A stretch of 64,000 nt of DNA, taken from an uncultured Algibacter sp. Lineage in GTDB: Bacteria > Bacteroidota > Bacteroidia > Flavobacteriales > Flavobacteriaceae. Numbering within the stretch: the stretch's first letter is position 1; the number at the start of each line of letters is the position of its first letter. The position numbers and the translations under genes were made by a program. Of the stretch, positions 25,962-35,372 are shown piece after piece. The stretch is from positions 186,001 to 250,000 of the forward strand of contig NZ_CANLGU010000005.1 in the NCBI RefSeq assembly GCF_947490405.1, read 5' to 3'. Under the pieces are notes generated by a model, which worked only from the letters and a program-made list of their open reading frames with translations, was not told where the DNA came from and did not search any database.

Positions 25962-26687
25962 TTGAAAAAACAAAAAACCTATTTCAATTGGAGTTCTGGC
26001 AAAGACTCTGCCTTAGCATTATACCACTTATTACAAGATGAACGCTATGCTGTTGATGAATTGATTACAACCGTAAACAGTCATTACAATCGTGTATCTA
26101 TGCATGGATTGAGAAGTGAATTGCTCATAGAACAAACTAACGCTATAGGCATTCCCGCTAATGTTATTAAACTTCCTGAAATGCCAAGTATGGCTATTTA
26201 TGAGCAAAAAATCTCTGAAACTGTTTCTAAGCTAAAACAAAACGGTTTTACTCATGCTGCATTTGGAGATATTTTTCTTGAAGATTTAAGAGATTACCGA
26301 GATAAACAACTAGCTAAACAAGATTTAAAAGCTGTGTATCCGTTATGGAAAAGAGATACTAAGGCGTTGTTATATGAGTTTTTAGATTTAGACTTTAAAA
26401 CCACTATTGTTTGTGCTAATTCAAAATATTTTGGTGAAGATTTTGTAGGTACTATTATAGACAAGCACTTTATAGATAACTTACCCGAAGGTGTAGACCC
26501 TTGCGGTGAAAACGGTGAATTTCATACCTTTTGCTTTGATGGTCCTATTTTTAAAAGTCCAATAGCATTTGAAATTGGAGAAAAAGTATATCGAGAATAT
26601 GATACACCTAAAACTGATGATAATTCTGTTTGTAAAAGTGATTCAGAAAAATATGGGGTTTGGTATTGTGACTTAATACCGAAATAA
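25962..26687 (+). CDS. DUF71/COG2102 PP-loop ATPase, B12-associated type
   Basis: The 241-residue protein starts TTG at 25962. The PP-loop SSGKDSA is at residues 11-17, followed by GDIFLEDLRDYR and NGEFHTFCFDGPIF, the conserved motifs of the diphthine-ammonia ligase family. Bacteria do not make diphthamide, and comparative genomics has proposed that the bacterial branch acts in B12 salvage. Here it lies beside btuB/btuG/btuFCD, fitting that view. The C-terminal Cys-containing extension (VCKSDSEKYGVWYC) is unusual. Reaction unknown. Confidence 0.85.
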   Translation: MKKQKTYFNWSSGKDSALALYHLLQDERYAVDELITTVNSHYNRVSMHGLRSELLIEQTNAIGIPANVIKLPEMPSMAIYEQKISETVSKLKQNGFTHAAFGDIFLEDLRDYRDKQLAKQDLKAVYPLWKRDTKALLYEFLDLDFKTTIVCANSKYFGEDFVGTIIDKHFIDNLPEGVDPCGENGEFHTFCFDGPIFKSPIAFEIGEKVYREYDTPKTDDNSVCKSDSEKYGVWYCDLIPK

Positions 26688-26788
26688 AAAGACCTGTATG
26701 TTTTAAAAACTGATAGGTCTTAAAGTATTTAAAAATTATATAGTTTGTTGCTATGATTTGATACCTTAAACAACAAACAAGGTTTAAA

Positions 26789-26947
26789 TTAATTATCAAA
26801 CCGTTTTTTATCTCTTTCGTTCAGTCGCTTTTCAACACTTTTAAAATAGCGCCTTTCTTTATATTTCCTAAAAACAAATACAGTTAAAGCAATTAAGGCT
26901 AAAATCATTATACCACCTTGACCGGTTAAGTATTCAAGTATTTTCAT
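26789..26947 (-). CDS. Small single-span membrane protein (52 residues)
   Basis: ATG at 26947 opens a 52-residue frame, MKILEYLTGQGGIMILALIA..., with one hydrophobic span (about 12-26) and a strongly basic tail (RKYKERRYFKSVEKRL). This is a coherent membrane-protein profile rather than chance. It is separated from the B12 genes by a terminator at 27044-27082. No function can be given. Confidence 0.6.
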   Translation of the reverse strand: MKILEYLTGQGGIMILALIALTVFVFRKYKERRYFKSVEKRLNERDKKRFDN

Positions 26948-27043
26948 AAGTAGTCATTTAGCTAGTGTAGTCGGTATTACATATAAAACTTTCACTTATC
27001 AGGTTCATTTCACAAAAAAACTGTTTCAAAATTGTTTAAAAAT

Positions 27044-27082
27044 AAATAACCTATAAGGTCTTTAAGACCTTATAGGTTATTT
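27044..27082 (-). terminator. Strong terminator after btuB-btuG
   Basis: AATAACCTATAAGGTC and GACCTTATAGGTTATT form a 16-bp perfect stem with a 5-base loop. On the minus strand it is followed by a T-rich run, ending the btuBG transcript. Confidence 0.88.
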
Positions 27083-27132
27083 TATATAAAATCTTAGTCT
27101 CTTAGTTTTAAAAACGTAAAAAGTCTTCAATA

Positions 27133-28158
27133 TTAGTTAAAGTAAACCTCTCCAGGAATAATTCTTAATGTTGCAGTATTAATCTCAGTATTAGTAGATA
27201 AATCATACGTTGTTAACGTACCAGCACTTTGAAAATCTTTGGCATCTAAACCATACAACACACCGTTTCTAACACTCATATCATAAAAACTCACACCTTC
27301 AATTTCTGCAGTTTCTGGAAGTGTAGTAGCTGTAGCTTCCATTTTATAAACGGCACCTCCTGAAAACAGGTATAAATTACCACTATCAAAATTCAATTTA
27401 GACGGTGCTGTTATGCTATTATTTAATTCAACAGTTTTTATAACCTCATTGGTAGTGGTATTTATCTCAATTAAATTTTCTGAAGACAACACCCATAAAT
27501 CGCCGTCAGCATCAAGTTGTAGTGAGTTTGGTGAGTTACCTACAGTAATACTTTCTTCTAAAGTATCGGTAATTGTATTAATAACATCAACGCTATTACC
27601 TAAACCAAAAACACCTGTAGCTACAAAAATTTGATCACCTTGCGCTATAATTTCTTCTGGCAAATAACTCGTGCTAATTGTATCTATAATAGTATTTGTT
27701 GTTAAATCTATTACTGCTAAATAATCATCATCAGCAGGTGTAAAATCACCCCAATTGGTAACATAGCCTTTTCCGTTTGAAACAGCCATATAACGTGGGT
27801 TACTTAAACCTGTATCAATAGTTGCAACAGATTCAAAAGTGTATCTGTTAACTATATCTATTCGGTTAGATACGTTTGAAATAATATAAGCTAAGTCACC
27901 ATTAAATACCATACTTTGTACAACTGTACCCAAAGTTCTACCGTTCACATTTGAAAAAATATTGTGTTCTACCGTTGTAAAATCATCTGATATAAAAGAA
28001 ACTGTTCCTACACCATCAGTAAAACTCCCTTCATGAGAAATTAATAATCCGTTTTCGTAATCGCCTCTTGGAAGTACAGGTGTATCGTCATCATTAGTAC
28101 ATGATGTAAAAAACAGACCTATTGAAAAGGTTAAAAGTAATAATTTGTTAAGTTTCAT
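27133..28158 (-). CDS. BtuG-like surface beta-propeller lipoprotein (DUF5074)
   Basis: The 341-residue protein has a lipoprotein signal (LLLTFSIGLFFTSCTNDD, Cys near 20) and a YncE-like seven-bladed propeller (repeats such as NRIDIVNRYTFESVATIDTG, YLAVIDLTTNTIIDTI, SVDVINTITDTLEESITVG, LIEINTTTNEVIKTVEL). BtuG proteins of Bacteroides bind cobalamin on the cell surface with high affinity and cap BtuB. The gene begins 3 bases after the btuB stop, downstream of the same cobalamin riboswitch, which strongly supports the assignment. B12 contacts cannot be assigned by eye. Confidence 0.82.
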   Translation of the reverse strand: MKLNKLLLLTFSIGLFFTSCTNDDDTPVLPRGDYENGLLISHEGSFTDGVGTVSFISDDFTTVEHNIFSNVNGRTLGTVVQSMVFNGDLAYIISNVSNRIDIVNRYTFESVATIDTGLSNPRYMAVSNGKGYVTNWGDFTPADDDYLAVIDLTTNTIIDTISTSYLPEEIIAQGDQIFVATGVFGLGNSVDVINTITDTLEESITVGNSPNSLQLDADGDLWVLSSENLIEINTTTNEVIKTVELNNSITAPSKLNFDSGNLYLFSGGAVYKMEATATTLPETAEIEGVSFYDMSVRNGVLYGLDAKDFQSAGTLTTYDLSTNTEINTATLRIIPGEVYFN

Positions 28159-28161
28159 TGT

Positions 28162-29991
28162 TTAAAATTTAATTGTTGTTATTATTTGATAATTTCTATT
28201 TGGCATGGGCCGTAACGCCACATTTTGATATTCTCTATCACGAAAATTATTTACTCTAAGATTAATATCATAGTGTACCTTTCCGTTTTTATTTATAAGA
28301 CATCCAAAACCTATATTACCCACATTATAGCCACTTAACCTATCCCCTATAATTAAAACTTCTCCGTTAAATTGGTGTTGGTAAAACATAGAAAATACGG
28401 CATGATTATAAGCAATCGATACATTACCTTTATGAAATGGTACATAAATGAGTTGTTTTTTTGTCTCAATATTTTCTGAAACTGTATAGGAATAACGCCC
28501 GCTAAAACTAAGGTGATTTAATTTTAATTTAATCTTAGAAAACGCTTCTATTTCTGCACCGTAACTCTGAGATTTAGCAACATTAATTGGCATCCAATCC
28601 CCAGAATTATCAGGGCGCCATTGTATTAAATCTTCAGTAGCTATATAATAGGTGTTTAATTTAAAATTAAAGGCTTTAAAATCTAAAGTATGCCCTAAAT
28701 CTAACTGATACGACTGCTCAGGATTTAAATCCAAATTACCTCCTGGTTGCCAATACAAATCATTAAATGTTGGAATTCTAAAGTTTTTAGAGGCATTAAA
28801 TTGAATGGCGTATGTATTTGAAACTCGATAAGCACCATCTACCGAAAACAAAAACGGATTTTCAAAATCGGATGTAACATCCCTTCTAAGATTCAAATTA
28901 TACTCAAAACGGGTTGTAGGCTTATGGTTCATTAACATTGTGGCAGAAAAAGCATTACGCCTAGGATCCCCAAAACTACTGCCACCACCATCAAAACGGC
29001 TAAATTCTAAAATACTCCTAAACTGTAATGTATTTGATACCCGATAATTTAAATTATGGTTAAAAAGCCATGTATTTACCTTTCCAAAAGAAAAGAGATT
29101 ATTCGCCTTATTTTCAAAATACTTAAAACGTTCGTTTAGGTGTACAGCTTTTAATTTAGAACTAAACGCTCCAGAAATGCGTGTCCACTCCAACATGGTT
29201 CTGTAATTTTCATCCTCATACTTGCTGTTAGAAGGCGCTACCAAAGTACCCGAAAACTCCCTTTCGCCATTATAACTTTGATGGTATAGTTTTAAAACAT
29301 CTTTTTCAGATATAAAATATCCTAAATTCAAATTGAAGTTTACATTGTTAAAAGCACCATTTTCATTAACACTATCTGTCCCCAAATACTTATAGTCATT
29401 ATCGGAATCTATATAGGCAATTCCTGCGTTTACAGTGAATTTTGAATTGCCGTAAGATGAAGAAATATTAGTCATTCTAGTATCAAAACTGCCATACGCC
29501 AACCTAAGCTGTGTATCAAAATGAGATGTAAATTCTAAATTATTATTCAAATGAATACTGCCACCAATAGCACCACTTCCGTATTGTACACTACCTCCGC
29601 CACTTCGAATATCTATAGCATCAAAATTTGTGGTATTTATGGTATTAAAATCTGTTTGTCCGTTTAATTGGGAGTTAATATTTATCCCATTCCAAATTAC
29701 AGCAGTTTGTGAGGCATTTGTACCTCTAAAAGAAGGAGATGAGACCATCCCAAAACCATTTTCTTTAAAATATAAGTTTGAATTAAACGCAAGTAATCCA
29801 GTAAGAGAAACGGGGTTTTTATTAATTATAGAATCTTTAAGTTTTTCAACTTTAATTCCCGTAGTGTATTGCACCAACTTAGTATCACTTAAAACAACTT
29901 CATCTAATTTTTGGATAGCATCTAGTTGTGCTTGAGCAAGATTGCAAAAACCTGTAGAAAATAATAATAGTATAAAAATATTGTGTCTCAT
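28162..29991 (-). CDS. btuB: TonB-dependent cobalamin receptor
   Basis: The 609-residue outer-membrane barrel has a signal peptide (about 1-21), plug domain (NSNLYFKENGFGMVSSPSFRG, NGININSQLNGQTDFNTI, VQYGSGAIGGSIHL), and a beta-barrel ending in the aromatic-terminated ITTIKF. A TonB box-like stretch (LDEVVLSD) precedes the plug. The cobalamin riboswitch directly upstream makes B12 or a corrinoid the substrate. It heads the operon with the BtuG-like gene. Confidence 0.92.
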   Translation of the reverse strand: MRHNIFILLLFSTGFCNLAQAQLDAIQKLDEVVLSDTKLVQYTTGIKVEKLKDSIINKNPVSLTGLLAFNSNLYFKENGFGMVSSPSFRGTNASQTAVIWNGININSQLNGQTDFNTINTTNFDAIDIRSGGGSVQYGSGAIGGSIHLNNNLEFTSHFDTQLRLAYGSFDTRMTNISSSYGNSKFTVNAGIAYIDSDNDYKYLGTDSVNENGAFNNVNFNLNLGYFISEKDVLKLYHQSYNGEREFSGTLVAPSNSKYEDENYRTMLEWTRISGAFSSKLKAVHLNERFKYFENKANNLFSFGKVNTWLFNHNLNYRVSNTLQFRSILEFSRFDGGGSSFGDPRRNAFSATMLMNHKPTTRFEYNLNLRRDVTSDFENPFLFSVDGAYRVSNTYAIQFNASKNFRIPTFNDLYWQPGGNLDLNPEQSYQLDLGHTLDFKAFNFKLNTYYIATEDLIQWRPDNSGDWMPINVAKSQSYGAEIEAFSKIKLKLNHLSFSGRYSYTVSENIETKKQLIYVPFHKGNVSIAYNHAVFSMFYQHQFNGEVLIIGDRLSGYNVGNIGFGCLINKNGKVHYDINLRVNNFRDREYQNVALRPMPNRNYQIITTIKF

Positions 29992-30033
29992 AATCTGTAA
30001 AACCCTTTACCCGAGAGTTTCTATTAGATGATG

Positions 30034-30172
30034 AAAATGGCAGGTCTCCTGACTTGCGTCTTCATGTTGGTCTTCCCATCAAATTGACAGTGACATAGAA
30101 GTATAACATGAAGCTTTATAGCTTACAGTTGCGGGAACAGTTCTGGATTTTAACCAGATTCCCTTTTAATTC
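30034..30172 (-). ncRNA. Cobalamin (AdoCbl) riboswitch
   Basis: On the minus strand the element reads GGGAATCTGGT...AATCCAGAACTGTTCCCGC, then AACTGTAAGC, GTCACTG, GGGAAGACC, and the B12-box-containing end CAAGTCAGGAGACCTGCC. These are the canonical conserved blocks of the class. The 3' end lies about 40 bases ahead of the btuB start, allowing control of translation or termination when B12 is bound. Confidence 0.95.
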
Positions 30173-30197
30173 ATTTCGAAAGAAACCAAATTCGAAA

Positions 30198-30205
30198 CAA
30201 AAGTA
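30198..30205 (-). promoter_or_regulatory. -7 promoter box TACTTTTG for riboswitch transcript
   Basis: TACTTTTG on the minus strand fits TAnnTTTG and puts the transcript start near 30191, about 20 bases ahead of the riboswitch core. Confidence 0.5.
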
Positions 30206-30246
30206 AACATTATGTTTAATCTATTACTAAAAACATTTAATAATAT

Positions 30247-30254
30247 TACTTTTG
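30247..30254 (+). promoter_or_regulatory. -7 promoter box TACTTTTG for btuF
   Basis: The same octamer as at 30198-30205 but on the plus strand. It gives a very short leader (about 15 bases) ahead of TTG 30275, with no room for a riboswitch. Confidence 0.5.
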
Positions 30255-30274
30255 AAAAGATTAAAAATTGAATT

Positions 30275-31420
30275 TTGAGAAAGCTTGTCTTATTTTTTGC
30301 ATTAACTATTATTTTTTCCTGTAAAGAAGAAAAAACAGTTAATACCAAATTACCCAATTTTAACACAGAACGTATTAAACTAAAACACTCAAAGGGGTTT
30401 TCAATAACGAAACATGACCATTTTACTTTAGTTGAAGTGTTAAAACCTTGGCCTAAAGCTGAAAAAAGTTATAAATATGTGGTTATAACAAAAGAGAATC
30501 TAGCTAGAACTTCTTTTATAAAGGATGCGTATGATGGTATTATTATAACACCAATCGAAAATGCAGTAGTTACATCAACAACACATCTTCCTGCATTAGA
30601 ATTACTGGGGGTTCAAAAAACGCTTGTAGGTTTTCCTGGAACAGATTATATTTCTTCTAAATCCATAAGACAACTAATCGATAAGGGCAATATTAGAGAG
30701 CTGGGTAAAAATGAGGGCTTAAATACAGAAGTTATATTAGAGTTGAATCCAAACGTAATTGTTGGTTTTGGTATAGACGGTGGAAATCGGTCTTTGGAAA
30801 CTATAAAAAAATCTGGAATTCCAGTTATTTTTAATGGCGATTGGGTGGAGCAGTCGCCCTTAGCAAAAGCCGAATGGATTAAGTTTTTTGGTGTGCTTTA
30901 CAACAAAGAGAAAGCGGCAGATTCAATTTTTAATCAAATAGAAAAAGATTACTTACAAGCCAAAGCACTTGCAAAAAATATTACAGCTAAACCAACAGTT
31001 TTAAGCGGCGCTATGCATAATGATGTATGGTATTTACCCAATGGCACGAGTACTGAAGGTCAACTTTTAAAAGATGCCAATGTAAACTATCTTTGGGGTG
31101 ACACAGAAGGTTCTGGAAGCCTAAAATTAAATTTTGAGTCTGTTTTTGTAAACGCTAAAAAAGCCGATATTTGGTTGAGTCCATCTAATTATTCTAGTAT
31201 GGAAAGCCTTAAAAACAGTAACGAAAATCACAAGCTTTTTGATGCTTTTAAAAACAAAAATATTTATACATTTAGTAATACAACTGGAGATAAAGGTGGT
31301 GTAATATATTATGAATTAGGTATGGCTAGACCTGATTTGGTTTTAAAAGATATTATTAAAATTTGCCACCCAGAACTCCTAGAAAACTATGAACCTTATT
31401 TTTTCAAACCTTTAGAATAA
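30275..31420 (+). CDS. btuF: Cobalamin ABC transporter substrate-binding lipoprotein
   Basis: The 381-residue lipoprotein starts TTG (MRKLVLFFALTIIFSCKEE, Cys near 16). The periplasmic-binding fold has the class III hallmark of two lobes linked by a helix: NTEVILELNPNVIVGFG (about 148-165) in lobe 1, and the second lobe with VLSGAMHNDVWYLPNGTSTE. A length of 381 is longer than E. coli BtuF (266), normal for Bacteroidota. It is followed directly by permease and ATPase genes in the same orientation. A siderophore role is an alternative, but the B12 context favours cobalamin. Confidence 0.85.
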   Translation: MRKLVLFFALTIIFSCKEEKTVNTKLPNFNTERIKLKHSKGFSITKHDHFTLVEVLKPWPKAEKSYKYVVITKENLARTSFIKDAYDGIIITPIENAVVTSTTHLPALELLGVQKTLVGFPGTDYISSKSIRQLIDKGNIRELGKNEGLNTEVILELNPNVIVGFGIDGGNRSLETIKKSGIPVIFNGDWVEQSPLAKAEWIKFFGVLYNKEKAADSIFNQIEKDYLQAKALAKNITAKPTVLSGAMHNDVWYLPNGTSTEGQLLKDANVNYLWGDTEGSGSLKLNFESVFVNAKKADIWLSPSNYSSMESLKNSNENHKLFDAFKNKNIYTFSNTTGDKGGVIYYELGMARPDLVLKDIIKICHPELLENYEPYFFKPLE

Positions 31421-32452
31421 TTGCCAAATAAAAACACATATCAAGTTACTTTTATTATTCTAACAGGTATTCTTCTGTTGTGTTTTATCATTAATATTAG
31501 TTTGGGCTCTGTATCTATTCCTCTCAAATATATATTTAACAGCCTCTTAGGTAACGCAACAGATCAGGAAACCTGGCAACATATCATTCAAAACTACAGA
31601 TTACCAAAAGCACTAACTGCAATTATTGTGGGTTCTGGTTTAGGAATTTCTGGTTTACTAATGCAAACCTTATTTAGAAACCCATTGGCTGGCCCCTTTG
31701 TTTTAGGTATTAGCTCTGGAGCAAGTTTAGGCGTTGCATTAGTTATTCTAGGTTCTAGTATTTTTGGTGGCGTTTTAGCATCTCTTTTTATCTCAAAATG
31801 GGGTTTAGTAATTGCAGCGAGTTTAGGAAGTTTTTTAGTACTACTTGCGGTTTTAATTGTATCCCTTAAAGTTAGAGACACCATGGCAATTCTTATAATA
31901 GGATTAATGTTTGCAAGCATTACTGCTGCCATTGTAAGCGTACTCTCCTATTTTGGTTCAGCAGAACAATTACAACAATATATCTTTTGGGGTTTTGGCA
32001 GTTTAGGCAACTTATCATGGGAAGATGTTTCTGTGCTTTTAATAGTTTATAGTATTGGAATTTTATTAGCTATACTATCTATAAAATCATTAAACACTTT
32101 ACTTCTAGGAGAAAACTACGCAAAAAGTTTAGGTTTAAATATCAAAAAAAGCCGCCTTACTATTATCATCTCCACCAGTTTATTAGCCGGAACAATAACA
32201 GCTTTTACAGGGCCAATAGCATTTATTGGTCTAGCTATACCGCATATTACAAGGCAAGTGTTTAATACCTCAAATCATAAAATATTATTGCCAGCAGTAT
32301 TCATATTCGGTGCTATTGTTATGCTTATTTGCGACAGTATTTCACAACTACCTAACAGTGATTTTACTTTACCTATTAATGCCATAACATCTTTAGTTGG
32401 TGCTCCAGTAGTTATTTGGTTATTGATAAGACAACGAAAAATGGTTTTTTAA
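31421..32452 (+). CDS. btuC: Cobalamin ABC transporter permease
   Basis: The 343-residue integral membrane protein of the FecCD/BtuC family starts TTG directly after the btuF stop. It shows nine or ten hydrophobic segments and the family motifs LPKALTAIIVGSGLGISG, FRNPLAGPFVLGISSGASLG and GPIAFIGLAIPHITRQ, the coupling helix region. The stop TAA overlaps the btuD ATG by one base. The family also transports siderophores and haem. Confidence 0.9.
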   Translation: MPNKNTYQVTFIILTGILLLCFIINISLGSVSIPLKYIFNSLLGNATDQETWQHIIQNYRLPKALTAIIVGSGLGISGLLMQTLFRNPLAGPFVLGISSGASLGVALVILGSSIFGGVLASLFISKWGLVIAASLGSFLVLLAVLIVSLKVRDTMAILIIGLMFASITAAIVSVLSYFGSAEQLQQYIFWGFGSLGNLSWEDVSVLLIVYSIGILLAILSIKSLNTLLLGENYAKSLGLNIKKSRLTIIISTSLLAGTITAFTGPIAFIGLAIPHITRQVFNTSNHKILLPAVFIFGAIVMLICDSISQLPNSDFTLPINAITSLVGAPVVIWLLIRQRKMVF

Positions 32453-33246
32453 TGAATAATTTAAATAAAAATATCATCTTAAAAACCAAAAACCTAGAGG
32501 TAGGCTATGTTTCAAAAAAGAAAAAAACTATTGTTGCTTCTAATATAAATATTGCATTAGAAAAAGGAAAATTAATTGGTTTAATAGGTGCCAATGGTAT
32601 AGGAAAATCAACACTTCTAAGAACCCTTACCAAAGTTCAAAATCCACTCAAAGGAAGCATTGATATTAATAATGTTCCACTTGAAAATTACTCAGAAATT
32701 GATTTAGCAAAGGTGATGAGTTTAGTTTTAACCGAACCTGTTGCCTCCAAAAACCTGTCTGTTTTTGAGCTTGTTTCTTTAGGCAGACAACCTTATACAA
32801 ATTGGGTTGGAAACCTATCAGAAGAAGACATTAATGTAACCTATGAAGCTATTTCGCAAGTAAATATCGAAAATCTAAAAAACAAAAAATGCTATGAGCT
32901 TAGTGACGGACAATTACAGAAAGTGATGATTGCACGAGCTTTAGCTCAAGATACTGATTTAATTATTCTAGATGAACCAACAACCCATCTTGATATGTAT
33001 CATAAAGCCTATACTTTAAAATTGCTTCAAAAACTAACTAAAGACACTGGTAAAACCATCTTATTTTCTTCTCATGAAATCGATTTAGCCATTCAACTCT
33101 GTGATAATTTAATTGTAATGACAGACAAGAACGTTGTCTCAGATGAACCCTGTAATTTAATTGCTAAAGGTGTTTTTCAAAACTTGTTTCCAAAAGATTT
33201 AATTGCTTTTGATGAAAAAACGGGAAGTTTTAGGGTTAAGAAATAA
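32452..33246 (+). CDS. btuD: Cobalamin ABC transporter ATP-binding protein
   Basis: From ATG 32452 the protein is 264 residues. Walker A GANGIGKST is at 46-54, signature ELSDGQLQKVMIARALA (about 143-159), Walker B LIILDEP, then TTHLD and a H-loop SSHEIDLA. It couples ATP hydrolysis to the permease encoded immediately upstream. I chose 32452 because it overlaps the btuC stop by a single base, whereas the in-frame start at 32416 would run deep into btuC. Confidence 0.9.
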   Translation: MNNLNKNIILKTKNLEVGYVSKKKKTIVASNINIALEKGKLIGLIGANGIGKSTLLRTLTKVQNPLKGSIDINNVPLENYSEIDLAKVMSLVLTEPVASKNLSVFELVSLGRQPYTNWVGNLSEEDINVTYEAISQVNIENLKNKKCYELSDGQLQKVMIARALAQDTDLIILDEPTTHLDMYHKAYTLKLLQKLTKDTGKTILFSSHEIDLAIQLCDNLIVMTDKNVVSDEPCNLIAKGVFQNLFPKDLIAFDEKTGSFRVKK

Positions 33247-33330
33247 TATTCATTTGCGATAAAGGAGTATTTATAAAATATAACTTCACTACTTTTTGGA
33301 ATTTGGTTTTTGTTATTTGATATTTGTTAC

Positions 33331-34650
33331 ATGAACGATAATGTAATCATAATTCTAGCTGCTATACTTTTTGCAGCAATTGGTTTTTTCTTAGGAAACT
33401 ACTTCTCAAAACTTAAAAACAAAAGTGAACAAAGCACTTTAGAAGAACGTCAAAACCAAATGCAAAGTACTATTGACGAGCTAAGACAAAACCTTAGCAA
33501 GATTGAAAATGAACGTGAAGATATTCGTCGTGAAAAAGAATTCTTAAATACTGAACTCGCTAGAAAAAACTCAGAATATGAAAACCTTCAAGAGCTAAAC
33601 TTAAAACGCGATAAGGAGCTTGAAGAACGCCAAGAGCAATTGCGAAAGGATTTTGAATTGTTAGCCAATAAAATATTAGAAGAAAAATCTAATAAGTTTA
33701 CGGAGCAGAATAAGGAAAATATTAAAAACATTTTAAATCCGCTTCAAGAAAAAATACAAGGGTTTGAGAAAAAAGTAGAAGCCTCTCAAAAAGAGAGTAT
33801 CAGTATGCATTCTGCTTTAAAAGAGCAATTATTGGGTTTAAAAGACCTTAACCAACAAATGACTAAAGAAGCTACCAATTTAACTAGAGCCTTAAAAGGC
33901 GATAGCAAAATGCAAGGTAATTGGGGTGAATTGGTTTTAGAACGTGTTTTAGAAAAATCGGGTTTAGAGAAAGACCGAGAGTATTTTGTGCAACAAAGTT
34001 TTACAAGAGATGATAACTCACGTGTGATGCCCGATGTGGTATTACATTTACCAGATGGTAAAAAAATGATTATCGACTCCAAAGTGTCTTTAACAGATTA
34101 TGAACGTTTAGTAAATGCAGAGGATGACGATAGAGATGCCCACTTAAAAGCCCATGTAAACTCTATTAGAAAACATGTAGAACAACTCTCAGCAAAGAAT
34201 TATCAAGATTTATATGATATTGAATCTCCCGATTTTGTTTTGATGTTTATACCTATAGAACCTGCATTTGCCATTGTTGTTAATGAGGACAATACCATCT
34301 ACAATAAAGCATTTGAAAAAAATATTGTAATTGTAACCCCTTCAACTCTACTAGCTACGCTTCGTACCATAGACACCATGTGGAATAATGAAAAACAACA
34401 ACGAAACGCTATAGAAATAGCACGACAAGCTGGAGCTCTTTATGATAAGTTTGAAGGATTAGTTAGCGATTTAACTGGTGTTGGTAAAAAGATTGACGCT
34501 GCAAAAAACGATTATTCCTCAGCTATGAACAAATTAGTTGAAGGCAGAGGCAATCTGATCACTAGTGTTGAAAAACTAAAAAAAATGGGGGCTAAAGCTA
34601 AAAAATCATTACCTGAAGCTATCATAAAACGCGCTGAAGAGGACGAATAA
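33331..34650 (+). CDS. rmuC: RmuC-family DNA recombination protein
   Basis: From ATG 33331 the protein is 439 residues. It has one N-terminal membrane span (about 4-22), a long coiled coil (about 30-190, KLKNKSEQSTLEERQNQMQS and onward), and the RmuC nuclease-like domain with QGNWGELVLERVLEKSGLE, MPDVVLHLPDGKKMIIDSKV and VTPSTLLATLRTID. In E. coli RmuC limits recombination at inverted repeats. It stands alone. An upstream in-frame ATG (33310) would add seven residues before the membrane span. Confidence 0.92.
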   Translation: MNDNVIIILAAILFAAIGFFLGNYFSKLKNKSEQSTLEERQNQMQSTIDELRQNLSKIENEREDIRREKEFLNTELARKNSEYENLQELNLKRDKELEERQEQLRKDFELLANKILEEKSNKFTEQNKENIKNILNPLQEKIQGFEKKVEASQKESISMHSALKEQLLGLKDLNQQMTKEATNLTRALKGDSKMQGNWGELVLERVLEKSGLEKDREYFVQQSFTRDDNSRVMPDVVLHLPDGKKMIIDSKVSLTDYERLVNAEDDDRDAHLKAHVNSIRKHVEQLSAKNYQDLYDIESPDFVLMFIPIEPAFAIVVNEDNTIYNKAFEKNIVIVTPSTLLATLRTIDTMWNNEKQQRNAIEIARQAGALYDKFEGLVSDLTGVGKKIDAAKNDYSSAMNKLVEGRGNLITSVEKLKKMGAKAKKSLPEAIIKRAEEDE

Positions 34651-34822
34651 TTTTTAAACCCTAAATGAATTATGATTTTGACAACCTTATCTCTGATATC
34701 TATCAAAATCATTTTTTAACTTCTAAATCATTTACAACTTAGTAAAAATAAAACCTGGTCTTGATGTTTATCAATTTATATTGTTATTTTGAAACCTCCT
34801 TCAATTAAAGATTAATTCGTTT

Positions 34823-35362
34823 ATGTTTAAGCACGCTAAAGAATCACAAGTTTCAATTACCGAACTCATGTTACCATCACATTCAAATTTTAGTGGAAAA
34901 ATACATGGTGGTCATATTTTAAACCTCATGGATCAAATAGCATTTGCATGTGCTTCTAAACATTCTAATCATTATTGTGTAACGGCTTCTGTAAATAGAG
35001 TAGATTTTTTAAACCCTATTGAGGTAGGCGAATTGGTTACACTAAAAGCTTCTGTAAATTATACCGGTAGAACCTCTATGGTAGTTGGACTCCGAGTAGA
35101 ATCAGAAAATATTAGAACTGGAGAAATAAAACATTGTAACTCTTCATATTTTACAATGGTAGCTAAAGATGAAAATGGTAAAAATGCTAAGGTTCCTGGT
35201 TTAATTTTAGATACTGAGCAAAGTGTTCGTCGTTTTGCTAGAAGTATTGCTAGACAAGAGCAAGCAAGAAAACGATCTACTAAATTTAATGCTTCGGCGT
35301 TTAAAATGGAAGAGCATTTGGAGTTTATTGAAACTCAGAACGCTAAAATTGAGCTTCATTAA
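34823..35362 (+). CDS. Acyl-CoA thioesterase (hotdog fold, YciA/BFIT-like)
   Basis: The 179-residue protein has a single hotdog domain with GKIHGGHILNLMDQIAFACAS (28-48) containing the Asp and catalytic-face residues of the acyl-CoA thioester hydrolase family, then VNRVDFLNPIEVGELVTLKA and VNYTGRTSMVVGLRVE. It hydrolyses acyl-CoAs in the cytoplasm; chain length cannot be read. The C-terminal basic helix (ARSIARQEQARKRS) is an extension. Transcribed alone, convergent with the receptor gene. Confidence 0.92.
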   Translation: MFKHAKESQVSITELMLPSHSNFSGKIHGGHILNLMDQIAFACASKHSNHYCVTASVNRVDFLNPIEVGELVTLKASVNYTGRTSMVVGLRVESENIRTGEIKHCNSSYFTMVAKDENGKNAKVPGLILDTEQSVRRFARSIARQEQARKRSTKFNASAFKMEEHLEFIETQNAKIELH

Positions 35363-35372
35363 CTTGATAAGT

